Below, one piece after another: positions 1 to 10,294 of a DNA stretch of 64,000 nucleotides (positions within the stretch are counted from its first letter, which is position 1; every line of letters starts with the position of its first letter). This stretch comes from Anaerolineaceae bacterium (GTDB lineage Bacteria > Chloroflexota > Anaerolineae > Anaerolineales > Anaerolineaceae). The stretch covers positions 372,001-436,000 of the forward strand of contig JAURZL010000018.1 in NCBI GenBank assembly GCA_030653365.1. Direction: 5' to 3'. Both the position numbers and the translations under genes were made by a program. The notes beneath the pieces were generated by a model. The model worked only from the letters and a program-made list of their open reading frames with translations, searched no databases and was not told where the DNA came from.

Positions 1-465
1 TTCTGTTATCCACACACCTAAAATTAATACCGCGACACCTACTGTGATACTTGCATCAGCAATATTCCAAACAGGAAAGTTACCTATTGAGATGAAGTCT
101 GTCACGTGCCCAATGGTTAATCGGTCAATCAAGTTTCCCAATGCACCACTAAGTTGTAAACTCATCGCCAATCGCAATGACCAATCCGACTGTGGTACCC
201 TGGGAAAGTAGAAGATGATGACTAAAGCAACAATAATTGCTACGATTGAAAAAATATCACCGAATCCCTGGAACATACCAAAGGCTACCCCTGTGTTGGG
301 CACATTAATAATTCGGGCATATGGCAACATCCAATCCCACGGTGCCCATACATCGGTCCATAATTCAAAATTTTGCCGAATAATGTACTTTGTAAATTGA
401 TCCAGACTGATAATAACAGTGGCGACAACGATTAATAATGAGTATGTTCGCAATAATTTCTTCAA
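1..465 (-). CDS. lspA: signal peptidase II (lipoprotein signal peptidase), 3' end truncated by window start
   Basis: Reverse-strand translation from a TTG at 465 gives LKKLLRTYSLLIVVATVIISLDQFTKYII...NTGVAFGMFQGF...GALGNLIDRLTIGHVTDFISIGNFPVWNIADASITVGV, the typical LspA NTGxAFG and FPVxNxADxxI motifs; missing from the ORF track because it runs off the window. Confidence 0.93.
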   Translation of the reverse strand, partial: MKKLLRTYSLLIVVATVIISLDQFTKYIIRQNFELWTDVWAPWDWMLPYARIINVPNTGVAFGMFQGFGDIFSIVAIIVALVIIFYFPRVPQSDWSLRLAMSLQLSGALGNLIDRLTIGHVTDFISIGNFPVWNIADASITVGVAVLILGVWITE

Positions 466-515
466 AAAAGACCTCAAATACAATTTGTAAATATTGCTGT
501 TTAATTAAACCAGAT

Positions 516-1043
516 TCAAAACCAACTTAAATTACCCGAATTGATTTTACCGTACTTTTTTGAATCATTGGTGAAAACAAAAAGTTGGTCTAATTTTCGA
601 GTTTTAAAATTCAATAAATTTGAGATTTCTTTTTGATCGATTGAATATTCTGTCATATATAAATGTGAATTACAACTTCTCCGACAGTCACTTGATCCAA
701 ACCTGGGGACGGAGGTAAATTCCGCATAATTGCTTTCAAGAATTTGGCTCCATTCACATTCTTTTTCGAATTGCAATGTGAAAATTAAATATTGGAATTC
801 CAAAAAAGGAGTCAAATAATCTAAATGCCAGAATTTTTTCTTTTCAAGCCGTAAATGACGCTTCACCCTGGCTCTCAAACCACCAGGTCCTTTAGCACTT
901 CCCAAATAAAAATAATTTCCTGGCTCAAATTGAATGCAGCCTAATTTTCCAATTTGAACAAATAATTGCGTTTCCAGTGAAAAAACAAGACAGTAACTAC
1001 CTTTTTCTTTTGGAATTTGGGCATCAACTATTAAGTGTTTCAT
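516..1043 (-). CDS. DUF123 / GIY-YIG-like nuclease family protein
   Basis: KGSYCLVFSL...GCIQFEPGNYFYLGSAKGPGGLRARVKRHLR...FWHLDYL matches the DUF123 pattern; start moved to M6 (MKHLIVD) because GGAAGA lies upstream. Confidence 0.75.
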   Translation of the reverse strand: MKHLIVDAQIPKEKGSYCLVFSLETQLFVQIGKLGCIQFEPGNYFYLGSAKGPGGLRARVKRHLRLEKKKFWHLDYLTPFLEFQYLIFTLQFEKECEWSQILESNYAEFTSVPRFGSSDCRRSCNSHLYMTEYSIDQKEISNLLNFKTRKLDQLFVFTNDSKKYGKINSGNLSWF

Positions 1044-1131
1044 GAAATCTTCTTCCAATAATGATTTAAAATAAACCAGGCAACTCTACATGGATGAGAA
1101 TTGCCTGGATGTAGATTTTTTATTTTTCCCT

Positions 1132-4100
1132 TTACTTGATTCTTTCAACACCCAGTCTAACAGTTTCTCCATCGAATTCACTGCTAATTTGAACCAGATT
1201 CTCGAATGGTTCTTCTTCCAGTAACTCAAGGGTCAGTGTCTCATTTTTAATGTATTCTGAGAATTCCCCAACGGCTTCTGATAATTTTGGTGAGGCACTG
1301 AAAACAAGCTTTATTCTGTCAGATATCTCAAAATCTGCAGTTTTTCTTAAATCCTGGACTCTGCGAACAAACTCCCTTGCCAATCCTTCTTTTTCCAATT
1401 CTGGCGTCAAATCAGTTACCAAAGCTGCCAGATATGCTCCTTCTGAAGCTACAGCGTACCCCTCTTTAGCCATAGCTCTGATCTCAACTTCTTCCGGTAA
1501 AATTTGATATTTCTCCCCATCCATTTCGACTGTGAGCGGTTGATTTGCTAATAGAGTTTTTGCTGCACTTTCAGAATCAAATTCCATAATTACAGTTCGC
1601 AAGCCAGGGAATTTAGGGCCATATTTCTGCCCTAATTGTTTTGGAAGAGGCTTAACTTCATAAGCTACCGCTTCTGTTGCGGCATCCAAAGCCCGAACAG
1701 TTTTCACATTCAATTCATCTTCCAGAATATCAGCATATTTTTGTATTACTACCCGCTCTTCTGCGTTTCCTACGGAAAAAGCTGCTTCTGACAATGGTTG
1801 CCGAACTTTTCGATTGGCTTTATTTCGGGCAGCATGGCCAACTGATGCCAATTTCATGACCAGATCCATTTCCCGGTTTAAATTCTCATCAATTAATTCA
1901 GCATTAAATTCTGGCCAACGAGTTAGATGGACAGACACTTCTTCTGTTTGATCCATACCAAGAACAAGATTTTGATATAGTTCTTCTGCCATGAAAGGCA
2001 TCGTTGGTGCTAACAATTTGCTCAACGTGACAAGAGATTCATAAAGAGTGGCATAAGCTGCAAATTTATCCCCATCCGATTCGCTCTTCCAAAAGCGACG
2101 ACGAGATCTTCTCAGGAACCAGTTGGACAATTGGTCTACAAACACTTCAATCGGTCTGGTAGCTCCTAATACATCGTAATTTTCCAGTGCAACGGTAACA
2201 TCACGAACCAATGTATGCAGAGCACTTAACACCCATCGATCCAAAGCGCTGTAATCAGGAGTGACTTCGGGATCCGGTTTCCATCCATCCAAATTAGCGT
2301 ATGTAACAAAAAATGAATAAGTGTTCCATAAGGTTAGTGTGAAATTCCTCAAAACTTCGCCAACCAGATCACTGGAGAAGCGGCGTTCCTGTCCTGGAGG
2401 ACTGGCTGTGTAAAGATACCAACGCATTGCATCAGCACCGTTCTTTTCGATAACCTCCCAGGGACTGACCACATTTCCACGGGATTTGGACATTTTGTAT
2501 CCATCACCATCTAAAATCAATCCCAAACAGATTACATTCTTAAAGGCAACCTCATCGTGCAATAATGTGCTGATCGCATGTAAGGAATAAAACCAACCTC
2601 GGGTTTGATCTACAGCTTCACAAATAAAATCCGCAGGAAATTGTTGTGTAAATTTATCCTCATTTTCAAATGGGTAATGCCATTGAGATACCGGCATGGA
2701 ACCAGAATCAAACCAGACATCAATGAGTTCCGGAACCCGCATCATCCTTCCACCACATTCTGTGCAGGCTAAAGCGATTTTATCGACATATGGACGATGG
2801 AGATCCAGATCTCTAAGATCCTGCCCGGATAGATGCGATAATTCAGCAACCGAACCAACACAAAGCTGATGATCGCAGGATCCACATTGCCATACCGGTA
2901 AAGCAGTACCCCAGAAACGTTCTCGCCCCAATGCCCAATCAACATTGTTTTCCAGCCAATTTCCGAATCTACCATTCTTGATATGTCCTGGATACCAATT
3001 TATTTTTTCATTTAGTTCAACCAATCGTTGCTTGAAAGCACTGGTGCGAATATACCAGGTTGGACGGGCATAATACAACAAAGGAGTCGAACACCGCCAA
3101 CAAAATGGATACGTATGGACGATGGTTCCTGACCTGAACAATAATCCTCGCGCATTTAAGTCAGCAGTAATTCCTGGATCTGCATCTTTTACAAAAACAC
3201 CAGCCCAAGGTTCGACTTCCTGAATGAAGCAGCCATCCGGTGCAACTGTCTGTAAAATGGGTAAATCCTGTTCATTGGAGATATTCATATCATCAGCGCC
3301 AAAAGCAGGAGCAATATGAACCAAACCGGATCCATCTTCAGTCGTAACAAAATCACCCAATACAACACGATGGGCAGGTTTTTCTAATGGCAAAAATTTA
3401 TATAATGGCTCATATTGGTGACCTTTTAATTCTTTACCTTTAAAGCGGTTCACAATTGTGTAGGATTCCTCACCAAAAATCTTTTCCAATAATGCTTCGG
3501 CTAAAATTAGTTTCTCTTTGTGATCATCATGTAGCGTTCGTTCGATTTTTACATATTCGACATCCGGACCCGCTGCGATAGCCACATTAGCTGGTAGTGT
3601 CCAGGGAGTGGTTGTCCACACCAGGAATGAAGTATCTTTTTCATCCAATAAGCGCATCCGAACAAAGATTGAGGGATCTTCGGCATCTTCATACCCTTGC
3701 GCCACTTCATGATCCGATAAAGGAGTTCCACAACGAGGACAATAAGGTACGACTTTGAAACCCTGATAAAGCAGATCCTTGTCCCAATACTGTTTCAGAA
3801 TCCACCAAACCGATTCAATATACGAATTCTCGTAAGTAATGTATGCGTTTTCTAAGTCAACCCAGAACGCGATTCGATCGGTTAATCTTTCCCATTCCTG
3901 GATATAGGTAAAAGCAGATTCTCGACATAAAGCATTGAATTTATCAATGCCGTAATTCTCAATATCTTGTTTATTGGTAAAGCCAAGTTGTTTTTCCACT
4001 TCAATTTCTACAGGTAAACCGTGTGTATCCCAGCCCCCACGCCGCGATACGTAGTAACCCTGCATTGTTTTATATCTTGGAAAAATATCTTTAAATGCCC

Positions 4101-4284
4101 GAGCCAATACATGGTGAACACCAGGGCGGCCATTGGCAGTTGGAGGACCTTCATAAAAAACATATTCCGGCTTACCATCATGGTCCTGCATGGTTTTGTG
4201 AAAAACATCTTTTTCTTTCCAATACGCTAAGATGCTTTCTTCCATCTGATTGATATTTAATTTCGGTGAAACTGGTCGAAACAT
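1132..4284 (-). CDS. ileS: isoleucyl-tRNA synthetase, type 2 (IleRS2-like)
   Basis: 1050 aa; YEGPPTANGRPGVHHVL in the HIGH position, KMSKSRGNVVSPW, DVWFDSGSMP, preceded by a T-box leader. Confidence 0.96.
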   Translation of the reverse strand: MFRPVSPKLNINQMEESILAYWKEKDVFHKTMQDHDGKPEYVFYEGPPTANGRPGVHHVLARAFKDIFPRYKTMQGYYVSRRGGWDTHGLPVEIEVEKQLGFTNKQDIENYGIDKFNALCRESAFTYIQEWERLTDRIAFWVDLENAYITYENSYIESVWWILKQYWDKDLLYQGFKVVPYCPRCGTPLSDHEVAQGYEDAEDPSIFVRMRLLDEKDTSFLVWTTTPWTLPANVAIAAGPDVEYVKIERTLHDDHKEKLILAEALLEKIFGEESYTIVNRFKGKELKGHQYEPLYKFLPLEKPAHRVVLGDFVTTEDGSGLVHIAPAFGADDMNISNEQDLPILQTVAPDGCFIQEVEPWAGVFVKDADPGITADLNARGLLFRSGTIVHTYPFCWRCSTPLLYYARPTWYIRTSAFKQRLVELNEKINWYPGHIKNGRFGNWLENNVDWALGRERFWGTALPVWQCGSCDHQLCVGSVAELSHLSGQDLRDLDLHRPYVDKIALACTECGGRMMRVPELIDVWFDSGSMPVSQWHYPFENEDKFTQQFPADFICEAVDQTRGWFYSLHAISTLLHDEVAFKNVICLGLILDGDGYKMSKSRGNVVSPWEVIEKNGADAMRWYLYTASPPGQERRFSSDLVGEVLRNFTLTLWNTYSFFVTYANLDGWKPDPEVTPDYSALDRWVLSALHTLVRDVTVALENYDVLGATRPIEVFVDQLSNWFLRRSRRRFWKSESDGDKFAAYATLYESLVTLSKLLAPTMPFMAEELYQNLVLGMDQTEEVSVHLTRWPEFNAELIDENLNREMDLVMKLASVGHAARNKANRKVRQPLSEAAFSVGNAEERVVIQKYADILEDELNVKTVRALDAATEAVAYEVKPLPKQLGQKYGPKFPGLRTVIMEFDSESAAKTLLANQPLTVEMDGEKYQILPEEVEIRAMAKEGYAVASEGAYLAALVTDLTPELEKEGLAREFVRRVQDLRKTADFEISDRIKLVFSASPKLSEAVGEFSEYIKNETLTLELLEEEPFENLVQISSEFDGETVRLGVERIK

Positions 4285-4297
4285 CTTTCCTCCTGAT

Positions 4298-4592
4298 TAA
4301 AAATAAAAATCTCATCCCTGGATCAGGGACGAGATCAATTCCCGCGATACCACCCTGTTTTTCACAATACATTTGTGAACACTCAGTCAGGTGCATTAAC
4401 TTTCATCAATAAACCCACACCATGGTTAACGATTGGTGACTCCGTCGCCCTTACTGCTGATCAAATCAGGTTCAGTTTGAAACTCCGGAAGGATTTTCAG
4501 CAAGTTTTCAAACCTGGCTCACACCAGTCCCAGGATCGCTGTTTGAATTTTAATGCTTACTCGTTTCCATCATTGCTTTTTTTAATGTCCCA
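4298..4592 (-). ncRNA. T-box riboswitch leader upstream of ileS
   Basis: Reverse strand carries AGGGTGGTATCGCGGG (canonical T-box/antiterminator motif) followed by a terminator hairpin ATCTCGTCCCTGatcCAGGGATGAGATTTTTATTTTT just before the ileS RBS AGGAGG. Confidence 0.92.
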
Positions 4593-4593
4593 A

Positions 4594-4622
4594 ATCATAC
4601 CAGAATTCTTGTTAAAATTCAA
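4594..4622 (-). promoter_or_regulatory. sigma70-type promoter for the ileS T-box transcript
   Basis: Reverse strand TTGAAT-N17-TATGAT immediately upstream of the leader. Confidence 0.7.
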
Positions 4623-4637
4623 TTCTCCAGCAAAGAA

Positions 4638-5405
4638 CTAATCGATTTGTGGTTTACCATCTGATTTTTGTAAATAATGCGAAATGATCACCACCAGGAA
4701 TAAATACATCGCTACAAGTATCATGCCGCCAACAATCCATTGACCAAAAAAGGCTAATAATGATCCAATGATAAGAATTAATGTCAAAGCCAACATTAGG
4801 CGTTCAAAATAAAATTCTTTCTTTCCTTGAAGTAGTGAGGATTTATACATTAAGTAAATCCCAGTCCCAATCAAGAAGGTGCCAAGCAACAATGCGAGTA
4901 AGAAAAATTGATTACTTTTAAGAAACGGCACATTAATGACCATTACTCCACAGGATGCAGTCGTGAGGGAAACACCGCGACTACTGATTATATTTACCCG
5001 AAATAAAACAAATCGATCCCAAGCTGCATCCTCTGGATAAATATACCAGTGAACCACCTCAGATTCACCAGGTTTCAATTCAAGACTCGTCTCGTCAGAT
5101 GCTATATATATTACAAATCCTAAGGATTTATTTCCCCGAACAACCTTTCTGACATCTTTGTCATATGTATTTTCTATTCCAATAGAAATGATCCCAAAAT
5201 CAGACGTTGTTATTAGTGTAGGACATATCAAATTAAATTCAGATTTCTTCGCATGGGTAGCAGGTTGAAACATATACCCTTCAAGATCTGCCCAAACTGA
5301 CCCTGTCCAGAGAAATAAACCAATCAGTAATCCTAAAGAAAATAAAACAATGGATGAAATGATGTAGAACTTCGAATTTTTTATCATACAAAAACTCCAG
5401 AACAA
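4638..5405 (-). CDS. hypothetical membrane protein with several C-terminal TM helices
   Basis: N-terminal signal/TM segment, beta-rich extracytoplasmic region, C-terminal hydrophobic helices. Confidence 0.7.
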   Translation of the reverse strand: MFWSFCMIKNSKFYIISSIVLFSLGLLIGLFLWTGSVWADLEGYMFQPATHAKKSEFNLICPTLITTSDFGIISIGIENTYDKDVRKVVRGNKSLGFVIYIASDETSLELKPGESEVVHWYIYPEDAAWDRFVLFRVNIISSRGVSLTTASCGVMVINVPFLKSNQFFLLALLLGTFLIGTGIYLMYKSSLLQGKKEFYFERLMLALTLILIIGSLLAFFGQWIVGGMILVAMYLFLVVIISHYLQKSDGKPQID

Positions 5406-5555
5406 TGATTCACGCAGAGTATATCACAAGGAAACCAAATCATTCTCAACAAATTTCATCTCATTACTTTGTAATTGTTAAGGAATATTCTCTCTCATTT
5501 TCAAGATTAATAAAAAGAAGAGCTTTGGGAAACTTGAGAAAAATCGATTGTTTTA

Positions 5556-6863
5556 TTAATCAATAATTTCATAAAACAAAGGCAAGGGCTCGCATTTTTC
5601 ATCCTCAATCCTATGTGCTTTTAGAACTAGTTGCTTTGCAAGTTCTAATTTTTCTTTGGAATTAGCATGGATTGTAAATAATGGTTCACCAGCAATCACA
5701 TAATCACCCACTTTGTGATGCACGACTATTCCAACAGCATGATCCACAGGATCACCTTTTTTGGCTCGCCCTGCACCTAAATCAACTGAAGTTTCACCAA
5801 TTACACGTGCATCAATCCAATGCACATAACCATTTTTATCAGCATTTGTCGTTTCAATAAACTCTGCTTTTGGTAATAAATCAGGTTGATCGATATATTC
5901 CACCTCTCCCCCTTGAGCAATCACCATTTGACGGAACTTTTCCCAGGCTTTCCCATTCTTAAGCACATCTTCCACCATTTGGCGAGCTTGAATCAAGCTT
6001 TTCGCTTTCTTCCCCAGCATCACAAGATATGCTGCTGCTGCCAAACAATGTTCCACAAAATCATTTGGTCCTCCCCCGTGAAGGGTGTCAATTGCTTCCA
6101 ACAGTTCCAGTGAATTTCCAACCGCGTTTCCTAACGGTTGGTTCATATCTGAAAGCATGCACACTGCTTTTCTCCCGGTGATTTGTGCGATTGATACCAA
6201 TAACCGCGAAAGCGTTCGGGCATCTTCCAGAGTAGTCATAAAGGCACCTACCCCAACTTTTACGTCCAAAACGATGACCTGGGCACCACCCGCTATTTTT
6301 TTACTCATCACCGAGGATGCAATTAATGGCATAGAAGGAACGGTTCCAGTGACATCGCGCAAGGAATACATTTTTCCATCAGCCGGTGCCAAATCCCCGC
6401 TTTGACCGGACAACACAATTCCGATTGATTTTAGTTGTTGTATAAATTCTTCCCGGGATAAATCAACTCGATAACCTGGGATTGATTCCATTTTGTCCAA
6501 CGTGCCACCACTAAAACCTAATCCACGACCAGACATTTTTCCAAAAGGCAAACCACAGGCAGCAACAAGCGGTTCGACAACCAGGGTTGTTTTATCGCCT
6601 ACCCCACCAGTCGAGTGTTTATCCAAATATATTTCAACGACGTCCGAAAGGTCAAGAACATCACCAGAATGAGCCATTGCCAGTGTGAGATTGGTCGTTT
6701 CCTGATCAGTCATCCCATTTAACAAGACAGCCATAGCCCAAGAAGCAGCTTGATAATCAGGAATATCACCAGATGTAAATCCATTAATAAAGAAATTTAT
6801 TTCATCTTGGCTGAGTTCTTGATTATCTCTCTTCTTGATGATGATATCAACAGCTTTCATCAT
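5556..6863 (-). CDS. pyrimidine-nucleoside/thymidine phosphorylase
   Basis: DKHSTGGVGDKTTLVVEPLVAACGLPFGKMSGRGLGFSGGTLDKMESIPGY. Confidence 0.95.
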   Translation of the reverse strand: MMKAVDIIIKKRDNQELSQDEINFFINGFTSGDIPDYQAASWAMAVLLNGMTDQETTNLTLAMAHSGDVLDLSDVVEIYLDKHSTGGVGDKTTLVVEPLVAACGLPFGKMSGRGLGFSGGTLDKMESIPGYRVDLSREEFIQQLKSIGIVLSGQSGDLAPADGKMYSLRDVTGTVPSMPLIASSVMSKKIAGGAQVIVLDVKVGVGAFMTTLEDARTLSRLLVSIAQITGRKAVCMLSDMNQPLGNAVGNSLELLEAIDTLHGGGPNDFVEHCLAAAAYLVMLGKKAKSLIQARQMVEDVLKNGKAWEKFRQMVIAQGGEVEYIDQPDLLPKAEFIETTNADKNGYVHWIDARVIGETSVDLGAGRAKKGDPVDHAVGIVVHHKVGDYVIAGEPLFTIHANSKEKLELAKQLVLKAHRIEDEKCEPLPLFYEIID

Positions 6864-6887
6864 TTCTCCTCCCAGAAGTTGCCTTTT

Positions 6888-6925
6888 TAAAAACGAAAGA
6901 ACGCCTAAAACTTTCAGACGTTCTT
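6888..6925 (-). terminator. rho-independent terminator downstream of jag
   Basis: Reverse strand AAGAACGTC-loop-GGCGTTCTTTCGTTTTT, a 9-bp stem with one G-T pair. Confidence 0.65.
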
Positions 6926-6935
6926 AATTATAAGA

Positions 6936-7676
6936 CTATCGTTTCTTTAATACGATTGTAACTTTTCGATTTGGTTCTTCACCAACACTTTCCGTGGTAA
7001 CAAATTCGTGATCTCGTAACTCGAGATGGATCACTCTTCTTTCATTTGCCGGCATCGGCTCCAGATTTTGTCGACGACCAGTGTGAATAACTTGTTCAGC
7101 CATTCTGCGCGCAAGAACTTGTAATTGATGTTCACGACGTTCTCTATATCCCTGTACATCAATCATCAAAGGTACCCATTCTCCTTGTTCTTTGGCGATA
7201 ATCAAACTGCTGATATATTGAAGTGAATTTAAGGTTTCACTTCTTCGACCAATCAAAATACTAAGATCTTTTCCTAAAATTTCGACATGAACCATTTTTT
7301 GATCGCGCTCATCAACCGGATCGATATATTTTGCTTCAACTTTTGCAGTGATATGCATTTTTTGGAGTAATTCCCAAACTACATCTTCAGATAATTTAAG
7401 AACTGGATCTTTGTGGTCATTATCAGGTTTTACTTCTGAAACTACAGGCTTTTTTTCGATCTTCTGTAATGGTTCAGTTTGTTGTTTTTCTCCATTTTTT
7501 AGGGAGAGGCGGACGCGTGCTTGACGACTACCTAATCCGAATAATCCTTTACTTCCCTGATCTAATACTTCGACTTCTAGCTGGTCGGAAGCTATCCCTA
7601 AAGTTTTAGCACCTTGTTCGATTGCTTCTTCAACTGATGGAGCAATGAATTCCTGGGTAATTTTTTTATATTCCAT
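6936..7676 (-). CDS. jag: Jag/KhpB RNA-binding protein (Jag-N, KH, R3H)
   Basis: SVEEAIEQGAKTLGIASDQLEVEVLDQGSKGLFGLGSRQARVRL, KH region ILIGRRSETLNSLQYISSLI, R3H region PMPANERRVIHLELRDH. Confidence 0.94.
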   Translation of the reverse strand: MEYKKITQEFIAPSVEEAIEQGAKTLGIASDQLEVEVLDQGSKGLFGLGSRQARVRLSLKNGEKQQTEPLQKIEKKPVVSEVKPDNDHKDPVLKLSEDVVWELLQKMHITAKVEAKYIDPVDERDQKMVHVEILGKDLSILIGRRSETLNSLQYISSLIIAKEQGEWVPLMIDVQGYRERREHQLQVLARRMAEQVIHTGRRQNLEPMPANERRVIHLELRDHEFVTTESVGEEPNRKVTIVLKKR

Positions 7677-7691
7677 GTGAATTCCAACTTT

Positions 7692-8486
7692 CTACTTTTT
7701 TCGTTTGACAGTCACTGCAACTGGCTTTTTCCCAGGAATGAGATTGTTCCAGTTAACTTTGCCTAACATAGCATATTGACCGATACCAATCAGGTTTGAG
7801 ACCAAAAAATACAAAGATAAACCTGATGCCAGGGTCAGTGCCAAATATCCCATAAAGAATGGCATGTAGATATTCATCATATTTCCCATCATCGCTGTTT
7901 GATCTTTCGGATTAGTGGAAGGGGGTTGGATCAATTTTGATTGCACATAGGTTGAGATCACAACAAGAATCGCTAAAATCGGGATACCAAATGGAAGAAA
8001 TGGTAAATTCAAACGTTCTGGCTGACCTAAATCCATCCATAGAAAAGTACTGTTTAATGGAATAATATTGGACACATCCAGGAAATCAGAATAAACATGC
8101 CTGACAAGATTAAGGACTTCGACAGGGGTAGCTGCCAGAGCAGCAATAATGGTTTGATATAAGGCGATGATGATTGGAAATTGGATCAGGGTAGGTAAAC
8201 AGGAAGCAAAAGGATTAATGCCTTTTTCCTTATAGTATTTCATCTGTTCCTGAGCTAATTTCTCTTTATCACCCTTATATTTTTCCTGAATTTTCTTCCA
8301 GTCTTCGTCTTGCTGCATATTCTGCATACCCTGCGCACCCTTGATTTGTTTCACCATCAATGGATGGGTAATCAATCGAATCAAGATCGTGAAAAGTATG
8401 ATAGCAACACCGAAGCTGTTACCAACCAAGTTGTATATAAACAACATTACGTTAATAAAGGGAGTAATTACAATTGCATCCCACAT
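7692..8486 (-). CDS. yidC: YidC/Oxa1 membrane protein insertase
   Basis: FGVAIILFTILIRLITHPLMVKQIKGAQGMQNMQ...FASCLPTLIQFPIIIALYQTI. Confidence 0.95.
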   Translation of the reverse strand: MWDAIVITPFINVMLFIYNLVGNSFGVAIILFTILIRLITHPLMVKQIKGAQGMQNMQQDEDWKKIQEKYKGDKEKLAQEQMKYYKEKGINPFASCLPTLIQFPIIIALYQTIIAALAATPVEVLNLVRHVYSDFLDVSNIIPLNSTFLWMDLGQPERLNLPFLPFGIPILAILVVISTYVQSKLIQPPSTNPKDQTAMMGNMMNIYMPFFMGYLALTLASGLSLYFLVSNLIGIGQYAMLGKVNWNNLIPGKKPVAVTVKRKK

Positions 8487-8500
8487 TTTTTAACCTGCCT

Positions 8501-9553
8501 CTACTTTTGCGGAGTGAATTTCCAGATCTCATTGCCATTAAAATCAAAGGCTTTGATCACTTCTTCACCCTGAGAAATGCCTAATACCAACAGTCCGTCA
8601 ACGATAACTGGACCGGTGTACAATTTTCCGGTAATGGAACGTGTCCATAAAATATTTCCGTCAAAATCCAATGCAATCAATTTGCCATTTTCACCAGCAA
8701 AAACAACGCCACCGGTCATCACTGCTGGTGCGCCGGAAACCATCTCACTCATAACATAATCCCAAATAACATTGCCGTTTGTGGAGGATACTGCAAATAT
8801 CTTGCCAACTGTATCACCATAATAGACCACGCCATCGTGATATACAGGTTGTGACCATAATCCAACTTCTGATAGGTTTTTCCAAAGGATGGATCCATTT
8901 TTGGCGTTGATTGCAACCACTTCATTTGCAAGTGTAGCAACAAATATCGTGTCAGTATCAAAGGAAGGACTGTAAACAATCGCCCCTCCCATATCAACTT
9001 CCCAAACCAGGACACCACTTTTAATATTTATGGCATAAAGATAATGGTCCATGGAAGACAGGTAAACCACATCTTCATGCACAAGCGGTGTTGACCAGAG
9101 CGCATGACGAGCTTTAAATGTCCATTTTAGATTTCCATTCAAGTCAAGGGCATATAAATTGTGATCCGCATTTGGCGCAATAATTGTGTCTCCTGCTACC
9201 ACTGCTCCGCCAATATACCGATTTTTTGCATCATCAAATATCCAGGAAACGGCTCCAGATTGAGTATTGAGAGCATACAAAGAATTCTTATAATCGCCAA
9301 CGATAATATTGGATCCATTAATTGCTGGATTTGCAAAAAACGTCTTTGCTGCTTCTACTTTTTCCGGATAACGCCAATTCATGCTGCCATCTTTTGAACG
9401 TAAAGAATACACTTCATTTGCATAGGCAACATAAACAGAATTTTCATCTCCTGAGATGCCGGGCCAACCACTGGCCATAAGGACGCCGCTACAGGCAGTC
9501 AGACTCAAAGCCAGCATGACAAACATTATGAGAATTAATATTTTTTTCTTCAT
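8501..9553 (-). CDS. lipoprotein with PQQ-like (BamB-like) beta-propeller repeats
   Basis: Internal start MKKKILILIMFVMLALSLTACSG gives a lipobox; repeats such as YALNTQSGAVSW, YAINIKSGVLVWE, VAINAKNGSILWK. The ORF-track start (9715) overlaps yidD and is unlikely. Confidence 0.85.
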   Translation of the reverse strand: MKKKILILIMFVMLALSLTACSGVLMASGWPGISGDENSVYVAYANEVYSLRSKDGSMNWRYPEKVEAAKTFFANPAINGSNIIVGDYKNSLYALNTQSGAVSWIFDDAKNRYIGGAVVAGDTIIAPNADHNLYALDLNGNLKWTFKARHALWSTPLVHEDVVYLSSMDHYLYAINIKSGVLVWEVDMGGAIVYSPSFDTDTIFVATLANEVVAINAKNGSILWKNLSEVGLWSQPVYHDGVVYYGDTVGKIFAVSSTNGNVIWDYVMSEMVSGAPAVMTGGVVFAGENGKLIALDFDGNILWTRSITGKLYTGPVIVDGLLVLGISQGEEVIKAFDFNGNEIWKFTPQK

Positions 9554-9602
9554 TGAACTCTTTAATTTCAGGGGTTTGTTAAATTTAATAAACCTGATTT
9601 TT

Positions 9603-9884
9603 TCAAGGAACAGGGTCATAACCACCGGGGTTAAATGGATTGCAACGCAAAACTCGCCAAATTGCCATGAATAAACCTTTAATAAAACCGTGTTTATAAA
9701 TGGCTTGATACCCATAATGAGAACAACTGGGGTAAAAGCGGCAAGTATTTGCTGGTAATGCTGGTGAAATTAGTTTCTGATAAAAACGAATTAAAACCAA
9801 TAAAATCCAACGCGGGAAATTCCTTAAAGTAAGAGGTAATGTACTTAAGGAAGGCTCATTCGGATACTCGTGAAGATAACTCAT
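9603..9884 (-). CDS. yidD: membrane protein insertion efficiency factor YidD
   Basis: [36 protein letters not shown]...[14 protein letters not shown]; 4-nt overlap with rnpA. Confidence 0.95.
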   Translation of the reverse strand: MSYLHEYPNEPSLSTLPLTLRNFPRWILLVLIRFYQKLISPALPANTCRFYPSCSHYGYQAIYKHGFIKGLFMAIWRVLRCNPFNPGGYDPVP

Positions 9885-10234
9885 TCTCTTTCACTTTCTT
9901 CCAAAAAAAGTCCCGCACGCTTTAGCAATTGGATTTCAGCTGCTAAAATTTCTTCAAAGGCAGCTTCCGATATTGGTTTTCTTGCCAGAAACACCAGATC
10001 CCAACCAGGCTGAATATTTGTGAATAACGAGCTCAAACTGGCTCGCATCCGGCGTTTCGCACGATTTCTTGTAACAGCATTTCCAACAGCTTTACCAGCA
10101 GATACTCCGATTTTGAGTAACCCATCAGGGTTTGGCAATTTGATCAAAACGATTAATGAATGGGCATAAGACTTTCCAGATTGCCTTACTCGTTGAAAAT
10201 CGTTTGATCGGGTTAATCGATAGTTGCGTTTCAC
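9881..10234 (-). CDS. rnpA: ribonuclease P protein component
   Basis: [23 protein letters not shown]...[26 protein letters not shown]. Confidence 0.95.
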   Translation of the reverse strand: MKRNYRLTRSNDFQRVRQSGKSYAHSLIVLIKLPNPDGLLKIGVSAGKAVGNAVTRNRAKRRMRASLSSLFTNIQPGWDLVFLARKPISEAAFEEILAAEIQLLKRAGLFLEESERE

Positions 10235-10294
10235 TCATTTACCTGTCCGCCAATCATTAATTGACAGGTTTAATCCAAACAAAGAATGCAAGCC

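Noticed and set aside
215-400. 61-aa plus-strand ORF
   Set aside because: Antisense to the clear reverse-strand lspA reading frame
8501-9715. 404-aa ORF start at 9715
   Set aside because: First 54 residues overlap yidD on the same strand; the internal MKKKIL start at 9553 gives a lipoprotein signal peptide
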